This document shows positions 1-6,304 of a stretch of DNA of 6,523 nt, in pieces. Both the position numbers and the translations under genes were made by a program. The stretch comes from Rhodospirillaceae bacterium. GTDB lineage: Bacteria; Pseudomonadota; Alphaproteobacteria; UBA9219. Positions within the stretch are counted from its first letter, which is position 1, and each line of letters opens with the position of its first letter. The stretch covers positions 1-6,523 of the forward strand of contig DNGD01000232.1 of NCBI GenBank assembly GCA_003486725.1. Direction: 5' to 3'. The notes beneath the pieces were generated by a model. It made no database searches. It saw nothing but the letters and a program-made list of their open reading frames with translations, and was not told where the DNA came from.

Positions 1-2
1 GG

Positions 3-1838
3 TTTAATCAGCAGGTCACGGATCCGCTTCTGCGCTCGCGCTGGATGGAAACGGGCACAATGCTTCTTTTGGTTATCGGCGCGGCGTTCGCGGCCGGCTG
101 GCTGGTCGATCTAATTTTCCTACCGTTGCGTCGAAAGATTTATCAGGCGAAGTGGTTCTCCTCATGGACGCGTTTTGGCGGCGTCATTGGCTGGTTGGGG
201 TTATCGCTGGCTCCTGTGATCACTTTTCTGGCGGTTGCCTTGCTTGTGATCGACTATCACGAGCCGACAAAACTGGCGCGTTACATTGTTATGACTGTGG
301 TTTATGCGCTGGCTGTTTTGCGTCTGGTGCGCGTTTTCTCGCGCTTTTTCTTGGCGCCGCGCGTGCCTTCGCTGCGCTTCCTGCCGATTTCCACCGAAGT
401 CGCTGAAACCGTCCAAAACTGGGTCACATGGTTTGGTGCGGTCATGGTGTTTGGCTTTTTCACCGCTGAAATTGCCAAGACCGTCAAGGTTCCTGTGGCG
501 GCCGTTACCGGCTTCACCAACCTTGTTGCACTGACCGTGGTGGGCATGACCATCGGGCTGATTGTTCGTAAACGCTCGGCGATCTCGCTGTTCATCCGCG
601 GTGACTTGTCGGCGGCGCGCGCCCATGGTTCTTTGATAGACAGCATGAGGCTTTGGCTCGCGCGGACATGGCACGCACTGGCGATTACCTATCTCGTGGT
701 GGGATATATCGTCACGATGCTAGGCGCAGGTGGTGGCTTTGCGATCATGCAACAGGGTACGATCGGCACGTTACTGGCCTTGTTTGGTATGAGGCTCAGT
801 TTCTATTGGGTGACGAAGCTCGCTTATAAAAAACAAGACCCAGAAGTGTCCTCCGGCCTTTATCGCACCGTTCTGCGTATTTTGTTCAAGATGCTTACGG
901 GCGTTCTTGGCACGGCGGCTATCCTTGCGTCATGGGGCGTGGATGTCTCGGCCATCGCTTCCAGCGCGTGGGGACAGCGTGTGATGGGGTCGGCTTTCTC
1001 CATCGCGTCAACCATCCTGATCGTTGTCTTTATCTACGAGCTGATGCGTGCGGCGATTGAGCGTAATCTCAACAAGCGTGATGCGAATGGCCGTGTCATC
1101 CAAGCCAATTCCCGTGCGCGGACGATTTTGCCGATGGTGCAAAAAGCCGCCGTCATCATCCTTGGGGTGATTGCCGTCCTCGTAACACTCGCCGAGCTTG
1201 GCATCAACATCGCGCCGCTTCTGGCTGGTGCCGGTGTTTTGGGTGTCGCCGTCGGTTTCGGTTCACAAACGCTTATCAAGGATTTTCTGACGGGTCTTTC
1301 GATTATTCTGGAGGATAACCTTGCCGTTGGCGATTCAGTTATCATCGAGGATTGTAAGGGCGTGGTCGAGAATCTTTCCATTCGTACGGTCCGTATCCGC
1401 GATGTAAACGGCTCGCTTCATATTCTGCCGTTCAGCGCGATCACGGTCATCACGAACGAGTCCAAGATATTCGCCTATGCCCTGATGGATATTGGCGTTT
1501 CATATGATAGTGATTTGGATATGGCTATAACCGTGCTCAACAAAACGGGCGAGGAAATGTTGGCGTTACCCGAGTTTAAGGACATCATTCTTGATAAGAT
1601 TGAGGTCTTTGGCGTTGAATCGCTGGGAGATTCATCAGTCGTGATCCGCAGTCGGATCAAGACGAAAGCAGGGAGTCAGGGCATCGTACGTCGTGGGTTC
1701 TTGCTGCGGATCAAGAGGGCGTTTGATGCGGCAGGAGTCGACATTCCGTACCCGACCGTCATGCATGTCACACGGCCACCGGCTATGACAAGTTCACCCG
1801 CCGTGAGCCCCGCGGCTGATGTTGGTGACGAAGGATAG
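3..1838 (+). CDS. MscS-family mechanosensitive ion channel (YbiO-like), 5' partial
   Basis: Inner-membrane channel that releases solutes when membrane tension rises on osmotic downshock. From the first in-window ATG (position 45) there are 597 residues. The frame is open back to position 3 with no stop, and no ribosome site precedes 45, so the true start very probably lies before the window. About ten hydrophobic spans are visible (near residues 5-27, 47-70, 79-98, 127-146, 152-174, 210-228, 238-256, 282-298, 315-334, 364-384), followed by the pore helix at about 389-423. That helix carries the MscS hallmark LLAGAGVLGVAVGFGSQTL with its Gly/Ala packing pattern. The beta domain follows (VGDSVIIED, GVVENLSIRTVRIRDVNG, HILPFSAI, residues 428-467), then the C-terminal alpha/beta domain. 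The many extra N-terminal helices match YbiO/YnaI-type relatives rather than the three-helix MscS. The last 45 bp overlap the end of trpA on the other strand. Family is certain; gated stimulus and subtype are inferred. Confidence 0.93.
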   Translation, partial: FNQQVTDPLLRSRWMETGTMLLLVIGAAFAAGWLVDLIFLPLRRKIYQAKWFSSWTRFGGVIGWLGLSLAPVITFLAVALLVIDYHEPTKLARYIVMTVVYALAVLRLVRVFSRFFLAPRVPSLRFLPISTEVAETVQNWVTWFGAVMVFGFFTAEIAKTVKVPVAAVTGFTNLVALTVVGMTIGLIVRKRSAISLFIRGDLSAARAHGSLIDSMRLWLARTWHALAITYLVVGYIVTMLGAGGGFAIMQQGTIGTLLALFGMRLSFYWVTKLAYKKQDPEVSSGLYRTVLRILFKMLTGVLGTAAILASWGVDVSAIASSAWGQRVMGSAFSIASTILIVVFIYELMRAAIERNLNKRDANGRVIQANSRARTILPMVQKAAVIILGVIAVLVTLAELGINIAPLLAGAGVLGVAVGFGSQTLIKDFLTGLSIILEDNLAVGDSVIIEDCKGVVENLSIRTVRIRDVNGSLHILPFSAITVITNESKIFAYALMDIGVSYDSDLDMAITVLNKTGEEMLALPEFKDIILDKIEVFGVESLGDSSVVIRSRIKTKAGSQGIVRRGFLLRIKRAFDAAGVDIPYPTVMHVTRPPAMTSSPAVSPAADVGDEG

Positions 1839-2624
1839 AACGTCGTCAACAAGTCCTGCGCCGATATTGCCATTGGTATCGATATGGCTGGCAATACGGT
1901 TCATAATCGCGCTGCCGACGATCACGCCGTCAGCCTCTTGACCGATTGTGCGCGCCTGTTCTGGCGTATTCACACCAAAGCCGATGGCAATGGGCAAATC
2001 CGACTGCTGGCGAATGCGGCCAATCAGGTCTGTAAGCTTTGAGGCATTGGCCTCGGCGGCACCCGTAATGCCGGTAATCGAAACGCAGTACAAAAAGCCT
2101 TTAGCGTCCTTCAAAACGGTAGGCAGGCGGTTTTCGTCCGTTGTCGGTGTGACGAGGCGTGTGACGAACAAGTCACGCGAGTCGGCCGGAATGCGGAACT
2201 CGGCGTCTTCCTCAGGGGGGAGGTCGGGGATGATGAATGCATCAACGCCAGCCTTTTTGGCATCGTCCAAAAAGCGCATGACGCCATAGCTATAGATCGG
2301 GTTGTAATAGCCCATCAGAACAATTGGCGTTTCATTATCGGTTTTGCGGAAGCCACGGACAAAATCCAAAATCTTGGGCACTGTGATGCCAGCCTTAAAG
2401 GCTTGGATGTTTGCGGTTTGAATGGCGGGGCCATCGGCCATCGGATCGCTAAACGGCATGCCGATTTCGATGATATCCGCGCCGGCCTTGGGCAAACCCG
2501 CCAGCAGTTGAGGGAAAATATCAAGATTGGGATAGCCGGCAGTCGCAAAGGGGATAAAGGCCTTGCGCCCAGCGGCCTTAAGAGCTGCAAAACGCGCTTC
2601 CAGTCGGTTGATAGGATTGTTCAT
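1794..2624 (-). CDS. trpA: Tryptophan synthase alpha subunit
   Basis: Cytoplasmic TIM-barrel enzyme that cleaves indole-3-glycerol phosphate to indole and glyceraldehyde 3-phosphate and channels the indole to TrpB; last steps of tryptophan synthesis. The 276 residues cover the whole family, slightly longer than the usual ~268. Visible motifs: PFATAGYPNLD (25-35); IIEIGMPFSDPMADGP (51-66), holding the catalytic Glu53 and Asp64 that correspond to Glu49 and Asp60 of the enteric enzyme; VLMGYYNPIYSYG; DAFIIPDLPPEE; the phosphate-binding region VSITGITGA; and IAIGFGVNTPEQA with DGVIVGSAI. The start is fixed by a TGATG overlap with the trpB stop, and a GGAG lies 10 bases upstream of the ATG inside trpB, so translation is probably coupled. 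The stop lies inside the converging channel gene, and no intrinsic terminator is visible after it. Complete and apparently functional. Confidence 0.98.
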   Translation of the reverse strand: MNNPINRLEARFAALKAAGRKAFIPFATAGYPNLDIFPQLLAGLPKAGADIIEIGMPFSDPMADGPAIQTANIQAFKAGITVPKILDFVRGFRKTDNETPIVLMGYYNPIYSYGVMRFLDDAKKAGVDAFIIPDLPPEEDAEFRIPADSRDLFVTRLVTPTTDENRLPTVLKDAKGFLYCVSITGITGAAEANASKLTDLIGRIRQQSDLPIAIGFGVNTPEQARTIGQEADGVIVGSAIMNRIASHIDTNGNIGAGLVDDVLSFVTNISRGAHGG

Positions 2625-3847
2625 CAGATTGTGACTCCAAGACGGTCGGCGACGGTAAAGATGTCTTTATCGCCGCGACCGGACAAATTAACGACCATCA
2701 AATGATCCTTGGGCAGCGTTGGCGCAATCTTGGCGACATAGGCCAGCGCATGCGAAGGCTCCAGCGCCGGAATGATGCCCTCCAGCTTGCAGCAAAGTTG
2801 GAACGCTTCCATCGCTTCATTGTCGGTGATGGAAACATAAGACACGCGACCATTGTCATGCAGCCATGCGTGTTCCGGCCCAACGCCCGGATAATCCAGA
2901 CCGGCGGAAATCGAGTGAGCCTCCTGGATCTGGCCGTCCTCGTTCTGCAGGAAATAGCTACGCATGCCGTGTAGGATTCCCGCGCGGCCACCCGTCAGGG
3001 CGGCGGCATGCATGCCTGTCAAAAGGCCGTGACCAGCGGCTTCTACGGCGTGAATGTTGACGGTTGGCTCATCAAGGAATTCGTGGAACAAGCCCATCGC
3101 ATTTGATCCGCCGCCAACGCAAGCAACGAGCGAGTCAGGCATACGGCCCTCGGCCTCCATTAATTGCTCGCGCACTTCGCGCCCGATGATGGATTGATAA
3201 TCGCGCACCATGGCGGGGTAGGGATGGGGGCCACCTACCGTACCGATAATGTAGAACGTATTGTCGACATTGCTGACCCAGTCTTGCAGCGCGGCGTTCA
3301 TCGCGTCTTTCAGCGAGCGCGAGCCCGTTTTGACGGCGCGGACTTCGGCACCGAGTAGGCGCATGCGGAAGACGTTGGGACGTTGACGTTCAATATCAAG
3401 CTCACCCATAAAGACGGTGCAAGGCAGATTGAAAAGCGCGGCGACGGTCGCTGTGGCCACGCCATGCTGACCCGCGCCTGTCTCGGCGATGATGCGCGTC
3501 TTGCCCATCCGCTTGGCGAGAAGGATCTGCCCCATGCAGTGATTGATCTTATGCGCACCCGTGTGGTTCAACTCTTCGCGCTTCAGATAGATTTTTGCGC
3601 CGCCGAACTTTTCGGTCATGCGCGGAGCGTAGTAGAGCGGTGAGGGACGACCGACGTAATATTTCAAATAGTAGTCGAGCTCTTTTTGAAATTCCGGATC
3701 GTCCTTGCTGGCGTTATAGGCCTTCTCGACCTCAAGCACCAAAGGCATCAGGGTTTCGGCCACGAAACGTCCGCCATACGGGCCGAAATGCCCGTTATCA
3801 TCAGGAACGTTACGCAAGGAGTCAGATGTGGGGGACGTGTTTTTCAT
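2624..3847 (-). CDS. trpB: Tryptophan synthase beta subunit
   Basis: Cytoplasmic pyridoxal-phosphate enzyme that joins indole with L-serine to give L-tryptophan, as an alpha2-beta2 complex with TrpA. With the ATG at 3847 it has 407 residues, close to the family's ~400. Visible: the N-terminal [34 protein letters not shown] with the PLP-binding lysine at residue 100; the catalytic Glu in AETGAGQHG (Glu122); the PLP-phosphate loop GGGSNA (245-250); [21 protein letters not shown]; and the C-terminal NLSGRGDKD. An in-frame TTG at 3862 would add five residues, but it has no better ribosome site and the added sequence is not family-like, so ATG 3847 is preferred. Neither start has a clear Shine-Dalgarno sequence. 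trpB is not preceded by trpF, which often sits there in alphaproteobacteria; the upstream neighbour is a YceI-like gene 140 bp away. Confidence 0.98.
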   Translation of the reverse strand: MKNTSPTSDSLRNVPDDNGHFGPYGGRFVAETLMPLVLEVEKAYNASKDDPEFQKELDYYLKYYVGRPSPLYYAPRMTEKFGGAKIYLKREELNHTGAHKINHCMGQILLAKRMGKTRIIAETGAGQHGVATATVAALFNLPCTVFMGELDIERQRPNVFRMRLLGAEVRAVKTGSRSLKDAMNAALQDWVSNVDNTFYIIGTVGGPHPYPAMVRDYQSIIGREVREQLMEAEGRMPDSLVACVGGGSNAMGLFHEFLDEPTVNIHAVEAAGHGLLTGMHAAALTGGRAGILHGMRSYFLQNEDGQIQEAHSISAGLDYPGVGPEHAWLHDNGRVSYVSITDNEAMEAFQLCCKLEGIIPALEPSHALAYVAKIAPTLPKDHLMVVNLSGRGDKDIFTVADRLGVTI

Positions 3848-3933
3848 GAGGCTATGTAGCAAATATTATTGAGTGGATAAAGAACAAACGGAACCCTTCT
3901 AACATGCTGATCCATATTAATAATTAATGTCAC

Positions 3934-3954
3934 TTGGCGCTAGCTAGCTGCCAA
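3934..3954. repeat. Inverted repeat with GCTAGCTAGC core
   Basis: The arms TTGGC (3934-3938) and GCCAA (3950-3954) flank a perfectly self-complementary 10-mer GCTAGCTAGC (3939-3948), with a single unpaired T at 3949. On either strand the flanking sequence lacks a T-run after the repeat, so it is not a standard intrinsic terminator. It lies about 87 bp upstream of the trpB start, a position where an operator or other protein-binding site is possible; that role is inference only. Confidence 0.45.
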
Positions 3955-3983
3955 AAAACAAAAATGAGGCTAAAAAAGTGCCT
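3953..3983 (-). terminator. Weak intrinsic terminator candidate after YceI-like gene
   Basis: Just after the stop at 3988, the minus strand reads AGGC (3983-3980), a 9-base loop, GCCT (3970-3967), then CA and a T-rich tail of five and six Ts split by one G (3964-3953). The stem is only four base pairs, so termination would be weak; the position at the end of a four-gene cluster is what makes it plausible. Confidence 0.3.
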
Positions 3984-3987
3984 GCTA

Positions 3988-4581
3988 CTACATCCGTAGG
4001 GACTGAAGGTCGAAGGTTAGCGTGATGGTATCGACGACACGACTCCCATCGGGAGCTGTTTCCGTTTCCGCGCTTTCCTCTATGCCATAGTCGTCGCGCT
4101 TGAAACTTCCGGTCAGGGACAGTGGCAGGCTTGCGCCGTGCGGCTCCTTGTTTGCGAACGTTGCCTTTAGAGCGGCTGGCTTTCCTTGCCCAAGGACGGT
4201 GAGGGTTCCTTTAATCTCGGCGCTTCCGTCCTTCACGGTGGCCGGCGCTGTCGAGGCAAAAGTAATTTCAGAGGACATGTCGTTGTTGAAGAGGTTTTTT
4301 AGTCCCTTTTCATGCGATGGCTTTGCAGGCTTCAGGGACTGCGCATTGATGGCAAGGCGCACACGACTGATGATGAATGCCTCATCGTCGTAGGAAAAGG
4401 AGCCGGTTGCCTCTTCAAAGACGCCAGAAATTGGCTTTACGCTTTCGCCGGTGACTTGGACAGAGGCGACAAACCGGGACGGGGGCACATAGTATTTGGA
4501 ATCCTCGGCGTGTCCCGACACAGGCGTGAGAGCGAGCAAGCATCCAAGGAGAAAAGGAAGAGGACGGGCAATTCTTGCCAT
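3988..4581 (-). CDS. Periplasmic YceI-like domain protein
   Basis: Predicted secreted lipocalin-like beta-barrel of the YceI family, whose members bind isoprenoid or other long lipophilic molecules in the periplasm; the ligand of this one is unknown. With the start at 4581 it has 197 residues. Residues 1-25 form a signal peptide (basic MARIAR, hydrophobic LPFLLGCLLALTP, cleavage after SGHA). The mature part shows the YceI order: YYVPPSRFVASVQVTG, GVFEEATGSFSYDDE, a strand ending INAQSLKP, then LKNLFNNDMSSEITFAS and the late KRDDYGI. The start is chosen because an AGGA motif sits 8 bases upstream of ATG 4581, the signal peptide begins exactly there, and the longer ATG at 4626 would overlap the upstream gene and bury the signal peptide. 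The gap to the upstream lipoprotein gene is 10 bp. Divergence from textbook YceI proteins is marked, so the exact function is uncertain. Confidence 0.85.
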   Translation of the reverse strand: MARIARPLPFLLGCLLALTPVSGHAEDSKYYVPPSRFVASVQVTGESVKPISGVFEEATGSFSYDDEAFIISRVRLAINAQSLKPAKPSHEKGLKNLFNNDMSSEITFASTAPATVKDGSAEIKGTLTVLGQGKPAALKATFANKEPHGASLPLSLTGSFKRDDYGIEESAETETAPDGSRVVDTITLTFDLQSLRM

Positions 4582-4589
4582 AGCCTCGA

Positions 4590-4593
4590 TCCT
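4590..4593 (-). promoter_or_regulatory. Ribosome binding site deciding the YceI-like start
   Basis: AGGA on the minus strand, 8 bases before ATG 4581, with a further GAGG nearer the start. It overlaps the TAG stop of the upstream lipoprotein gene (4594-4592), which suggests ribosomes finishing the lipoprotein can restart directly on this gene. It supports 4581 over the longer in-frame ATG at 4626. Confidence 0.65.
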
Positions 4594-4948
4594 ATTGCCA
4601 ATGACCAGGGACAAAGGCCCAACCATAGGCGCGGCGTTCCCAGCGTTCAGCCGTCCATGCCGCTGTAGGCTCTGGTTTGTTCATGAACTGTCCTTCAACC
4701 CAGTTGAAAGAGGTTCCGTCATAATACCAATAGCCCGGTCGCCAAATCTGGAGCATCGGCTCGGTTGCGACCGGCTTGGCTTCAATCTGTTTTGGCGGTG
4801 GTGGCGAAGGCGACAGACGGACATAGGGGTAGGTCGTAGAGGAGGACGACGACGATGAAGACGAAAAATACGTGTCCCCGCTGGAACAGGCGGTCAGACT
4901 TACGACAATTGTCCCAGAAAGAAATAACTTTAAAAGTTTATGTTTCAT
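4592..4948 (-). CDS. Small lipoprotein with WxxGxW-type tandem repeats
   Basis: 118-residue predicted lipoprotein of unknown function. The N-terminus is a lipoprotein signal: MKHKLLKLFL, a hydrophobic stretch and the lipobox LTAC with the lipidated Cys at 21. Ser at +2 would favour the outer membrane by the enterobacterial rule. A linker follows with nine consecutive serines (29-37 region, mixed TCN codons) and a proline run (SPSPPPP). The C-terminal half contains about four degenerate aromatic units spaced 14-15 residues apart: WRPGYW (69-74), WVEGQF (83-88), WTAERW (98-103) and FVPGHW (112-117). This resembles the WXXGXW/YXWGXW repeat proteins found in many proteobacterial envelopes. A GGAG lies 7 bases before the ATG. 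It sits 26 bp after purS and 10 bp before the YceI-like gene, in the same direction, so it is probably cotranscribed with both. Role in the envelope is inferred. Confidence 0.85.
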   Translation of the reverse strand: MKHKLLKLFLSGTIVVSLTACSSGDTYFSSSSSSSSSTTYPYVRLSPSPPPPKQIEAKPVATEPMLQIWRPGYWYYDGTSFNWVEGQFMNKPEPTAAWTAERWERRAYGWAFVPGHWQ

Positions 4949-4974
4949 CGACGCGCTCCGCTAATAGGGATGGC

Positions 4975-5214
4975 TTACAGTACCGTAATCTTGAAATCTT
5001 CAATGACGAGGTTGGCGAGGATCTTTTCGGCCATCGCTTTGGCGGCTTCTGTTGCCTTGGCGGCGTCGGGTTCACTTGTTGTGACGATGATGGATTTACC
5101 GACGCGCACATCTTCTACACCGGCAAAGCCAAGTGTGCTCAGTGCGTGGGAAATCGCCTTGCCCTGAGGGTCAAGAACGCCGTTTTTCAGCATAATATCG
5201 ATGCGAACTTTCAT
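4975..5214 (-). CDS. purS: Phosphoribosylformylglycinamidine synthase subunit PurS
   Basis: Small subunit of the three-part FGAM synthase; a PurS dimer bridges the glutaminase PurQ and the synthase PurL so that ammonia can pass to convert FGAR to FGAM, step four of purine synthesis. The 79 residues match the usual ~80. Characteristic stretches: MKVRIDIMLKNGVLDPQGKA, HALSTLGFAGVEDVRVGKSI and the C-terminal AEKILANLVIEDFKITVL. The ATG lies 5 bp after the purC stop; the ribosome site is weak (GAAAG within the purC end), consistent with translational coupling. Unusually, purQ does not follow: the next genes are a lipoprotein and a YceI-like protein. Confidence 0.95.
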   Translation of the reverse strand: MKVRIDIMLKNGVLDPQGKAISHALSTLGFAGVEDVRVGKSIIVTTSEPDAAKATEAAKAMAEKILANLVIEDFKITVL

Positions 5215-5219
5215 AGGTT

Positions 5220-6011
5220 TTATCTTTCGTTGATGGCTGTGCGTTTAAAGGGGGTGGGCGAGGGATCGCCGCCGGTTTCGGGCAAAATACCGAGACGGCG
5301 CGCAATTTCCTGATAGGCTTCCTCGACCTTGCCAAGGCCTTCGGAGAAACGATCCAGATCCAGTTTTTCGTTGGTCTTGATGTCCCACAGGCGGCAATTG
5401 TCGGGGGTGATTTCGTCGGCCAGAACGATGCGCATTTCGTCTTGATCCCACAGGCGTCCGAACTCCAGACGGAAATCGACCAAGCGCACGCCGATGCCAA
5501 GGAAAAGGCCGGTCATATAGTCATTGACGCGCAGCGTGTGCGCCATCATTTCGTCCAGCTCATAGGGGTTGGCCCAACCGAAGGCGGTGATGTGCTCTTC
5601 GGTGATCATGGGGTTGTTCAGCTCGTCGTTTTTCAGGAAAAATTCAACGATGGAGCGCGGCAACTGCGTGCCTTCGGGAATGCCCAGACGCTTTGCAAAA
5701 GTACCGGCGGCAACATTGCGCACGACGACACGGATGGGGATGATCTCGACCTGGCGAATCAGTTGCTCGCGCATGTTCAGGCGGCGCATGAAGTGCGTCG
5801 GCACGCCGATATCATTCAGTTTGCTCATCAGATATTCGGAAATGCGGTTATTAAGGACGCCTTTGCCGGTTACGGTACCCTTTTTGAGGCTGTTATGGGC
5901 GCTGGCATCGTCCTTGAAATACTGCACTAAAGTGCCTGGCTCAGGCCCTTCGAACAGATCCTTGGCCTGACCTTCAAAAATGCGGCGACGGCGGCTCATA
6001 CGGAAGTTCAT
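5220..6011 (-). CDS. purC: SAICAR synthetase (phosphoribosylaminoimidazole-succinocarboxamide synthase)
   Basis: Cytoplasmic ATP-dependent ligase that joins CAIR with aspartate to give SAICAR in purine synthesis. With the start at 6011 it has 263 residues, near the usual ~255. Visible: N-terminal [20 protein letters not shown] with FKDDASAHN (glycine-rich ATP-binding part), [28 protein letters not shown], the signature region [21 protein letters not shown] (91-110), EEHITAFGW, and the second signature LVDFRLEFG (177-185) followed by [16 protein letters not shown] 6011 ([10 protein letters not shown]) is preferred: it has a GAG four bases upstream, while ATG 5999 has no site; the upstream in-frame TTG at 6098 would lie in the promoter. 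Some usually conserved charged positions differ (GKAK is GQAK; PLE is PIR; DFK is DFR). It heads the purC-purS cluster. Confidence 0.97.
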   Translation of the reverse strand: MNFRMSRRRRIFEGQAKDLFEGPEPGTLVQYFKDDASAHNSLKKGTVTGKGVLNNRISEYLMSKLNDIGVPTHFMRRLNMREQLIRQVEIIPIRVVVRNVAAGTFAKRLGIPEGTQLPRSIVEFFLKNDELNNPMITEEHITAFGWANPYELDEMMAHTLRVNDYMTGLFLGIGVRLVDFRLEFGRLWDQDEMRIVLADEITPDNCRLWDIKTNEKLDLDRFSEGLGKVEEAYQEIARRLGILPETGGDPSPTPFKRTAINER

Positions 6012-6035
6012 GTTTCTCAACCAATTAGTTCTTAA

Positions 6036-6060
6036 CCTGCGGGCAGCGAAGCGCAGCCCG
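6036..6060 (-). promoter_or_regulatory. GC-rich hairpin at the 5' end of the purC leader
   Basis: In the purC message sense, CGGGC (6060-6056) pairs with GCCCG (6044-6040) and GCG (6054-6052) with CGC (6048-6046), separated by one T-T mismatch and closed by a 3-base loop. The hairpin begins about three bases after the predicted transcription start. An alternative stem, CTGCG (6056-6052) with CGCAG (6041-6037), uses the same bases, so two exclusive folds are possible. No T-run follows, so it is not a terminator. A message-stabilising or regulatory role is inference. Confidence 0.5.
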
Positions 6061-6069
6061 AACATAAAA

Positions 6070-6098
6070 GTTATAGCAGGGAGAAGTGCCCATGACAA
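6070..6098 (-). promoter_or_regulatory. Sigma70-type promoter of purC
   Basis: Minus strand TTGTCA (6098-6093) and TATAAC (6075-6070), each five of six to consensus, with an ideal 17-base spacer. The predicted start near 6063 gives a leader of about 50 bases before ATG 6011. Probably drives purC, purS and the two envelope genes. Confidence 0.72.
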
Positions 6099-6304
6099 TG
6101 ATCGGTCTTAACCTCGACGGGAACAGATTTTTAAATAAATTTACGCATACGTTAATATGTTCGACATTGGATTTGTGGGGATTTCTCCTAAAACCCATAG
6201 TTTTCAATGGCTTTGCATTAGTTTTTTGTTAACCATACCTATGCTCTCCATTAATCAATATAAATACGACAACCACAAAACCGTAAGCCTTATGGAGCAC
6301 CCCC

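Larger units (their letters stand above)
3848..3987. other. AT-rich intergenic region upstream of trpB
   Basis: 140 bp between the end of the YceI-like gene and trpB. It holds, in the minus-strand direction, a weak hairpin with a T-rich tail, a GC-rich inverted repeat and an AT-only near-palindrome ATTAATTATTAAT (3916-3928). A promoter for trpBA is expected here because the gap is large and a terminator-like element precedes it, but I could not identify a convincing -35/-10 pair. No Trp-codon-rich leader peptide or trp attenuator was seen. Confidence 0.5.
6030..6114. repeat. 9-bp direct repeat TCTTAACCT flanking the purC leader and promoter
   Basis: TCTTAACCT occurs at 6030-6038 and again at 6106-6114, 76 bp apart, one copy in the purC leader and one just upstream of the -35 box. 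A related GTTAACCAT lies at 6228-6236. The placement on both sides of the promoter would suit a regulator's binding sites, but no regulator is shown by the sequence. Confidence 0.5.
6012..6304. other. Divergent control region between purC and the receptor-like gene
   Basis: 293 bp without a supported gene, AT-rich in its central and right parts. It contains the purC promoter, the purC leader hairpin, three TTAACC motifs in the same orientation (6032, 6108, 6229) and a TATAAAT at 6259 that could serve the rightward gene but lacks a matching -35 box. No tRNA, riboswitch or small RNA was recognised. Confidence 0.7.

Noticed and set aside
201..674. Long antisense open frames inside the channel, trp and purC genes.
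   Set aside because: They mirror codon bias of clearly identified genes and show no domains, ribosome sites or family resemblance.
3934..3954. Inverted repeat as an intrinsic terminator of the upstream operon.
   Set aside because: In the minus-strand direction the T-run comes before, not after, the repeat.
3848..3987. Trp attenuator or leader peptide before trpBA.
   Set aside because: No short frame with Trp codons and no terminator/antiterminator pair could be found.
4582..4626. Longer start for the YceI-like protein at ATG 4626.
   Set aside because: It would overlap the lipoprotein gene, put 15 residues before the signal peptide, and ignore the AGGA site in front of ATG 4581.
6012..6098. 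Longer purC start at TTG 6098.
   Set aside because: The extra residues are not PurC-like, and the region holds the promoter and leader hairpin.
6226..6265. Promoter for the receptor-like gene using TATAAAT at 6259.
   Set aside because: No acceptable -35 box lies 16-18 bases upstream, and no sigma28 or sigma54 pattern was found, so only the box is mentioned.
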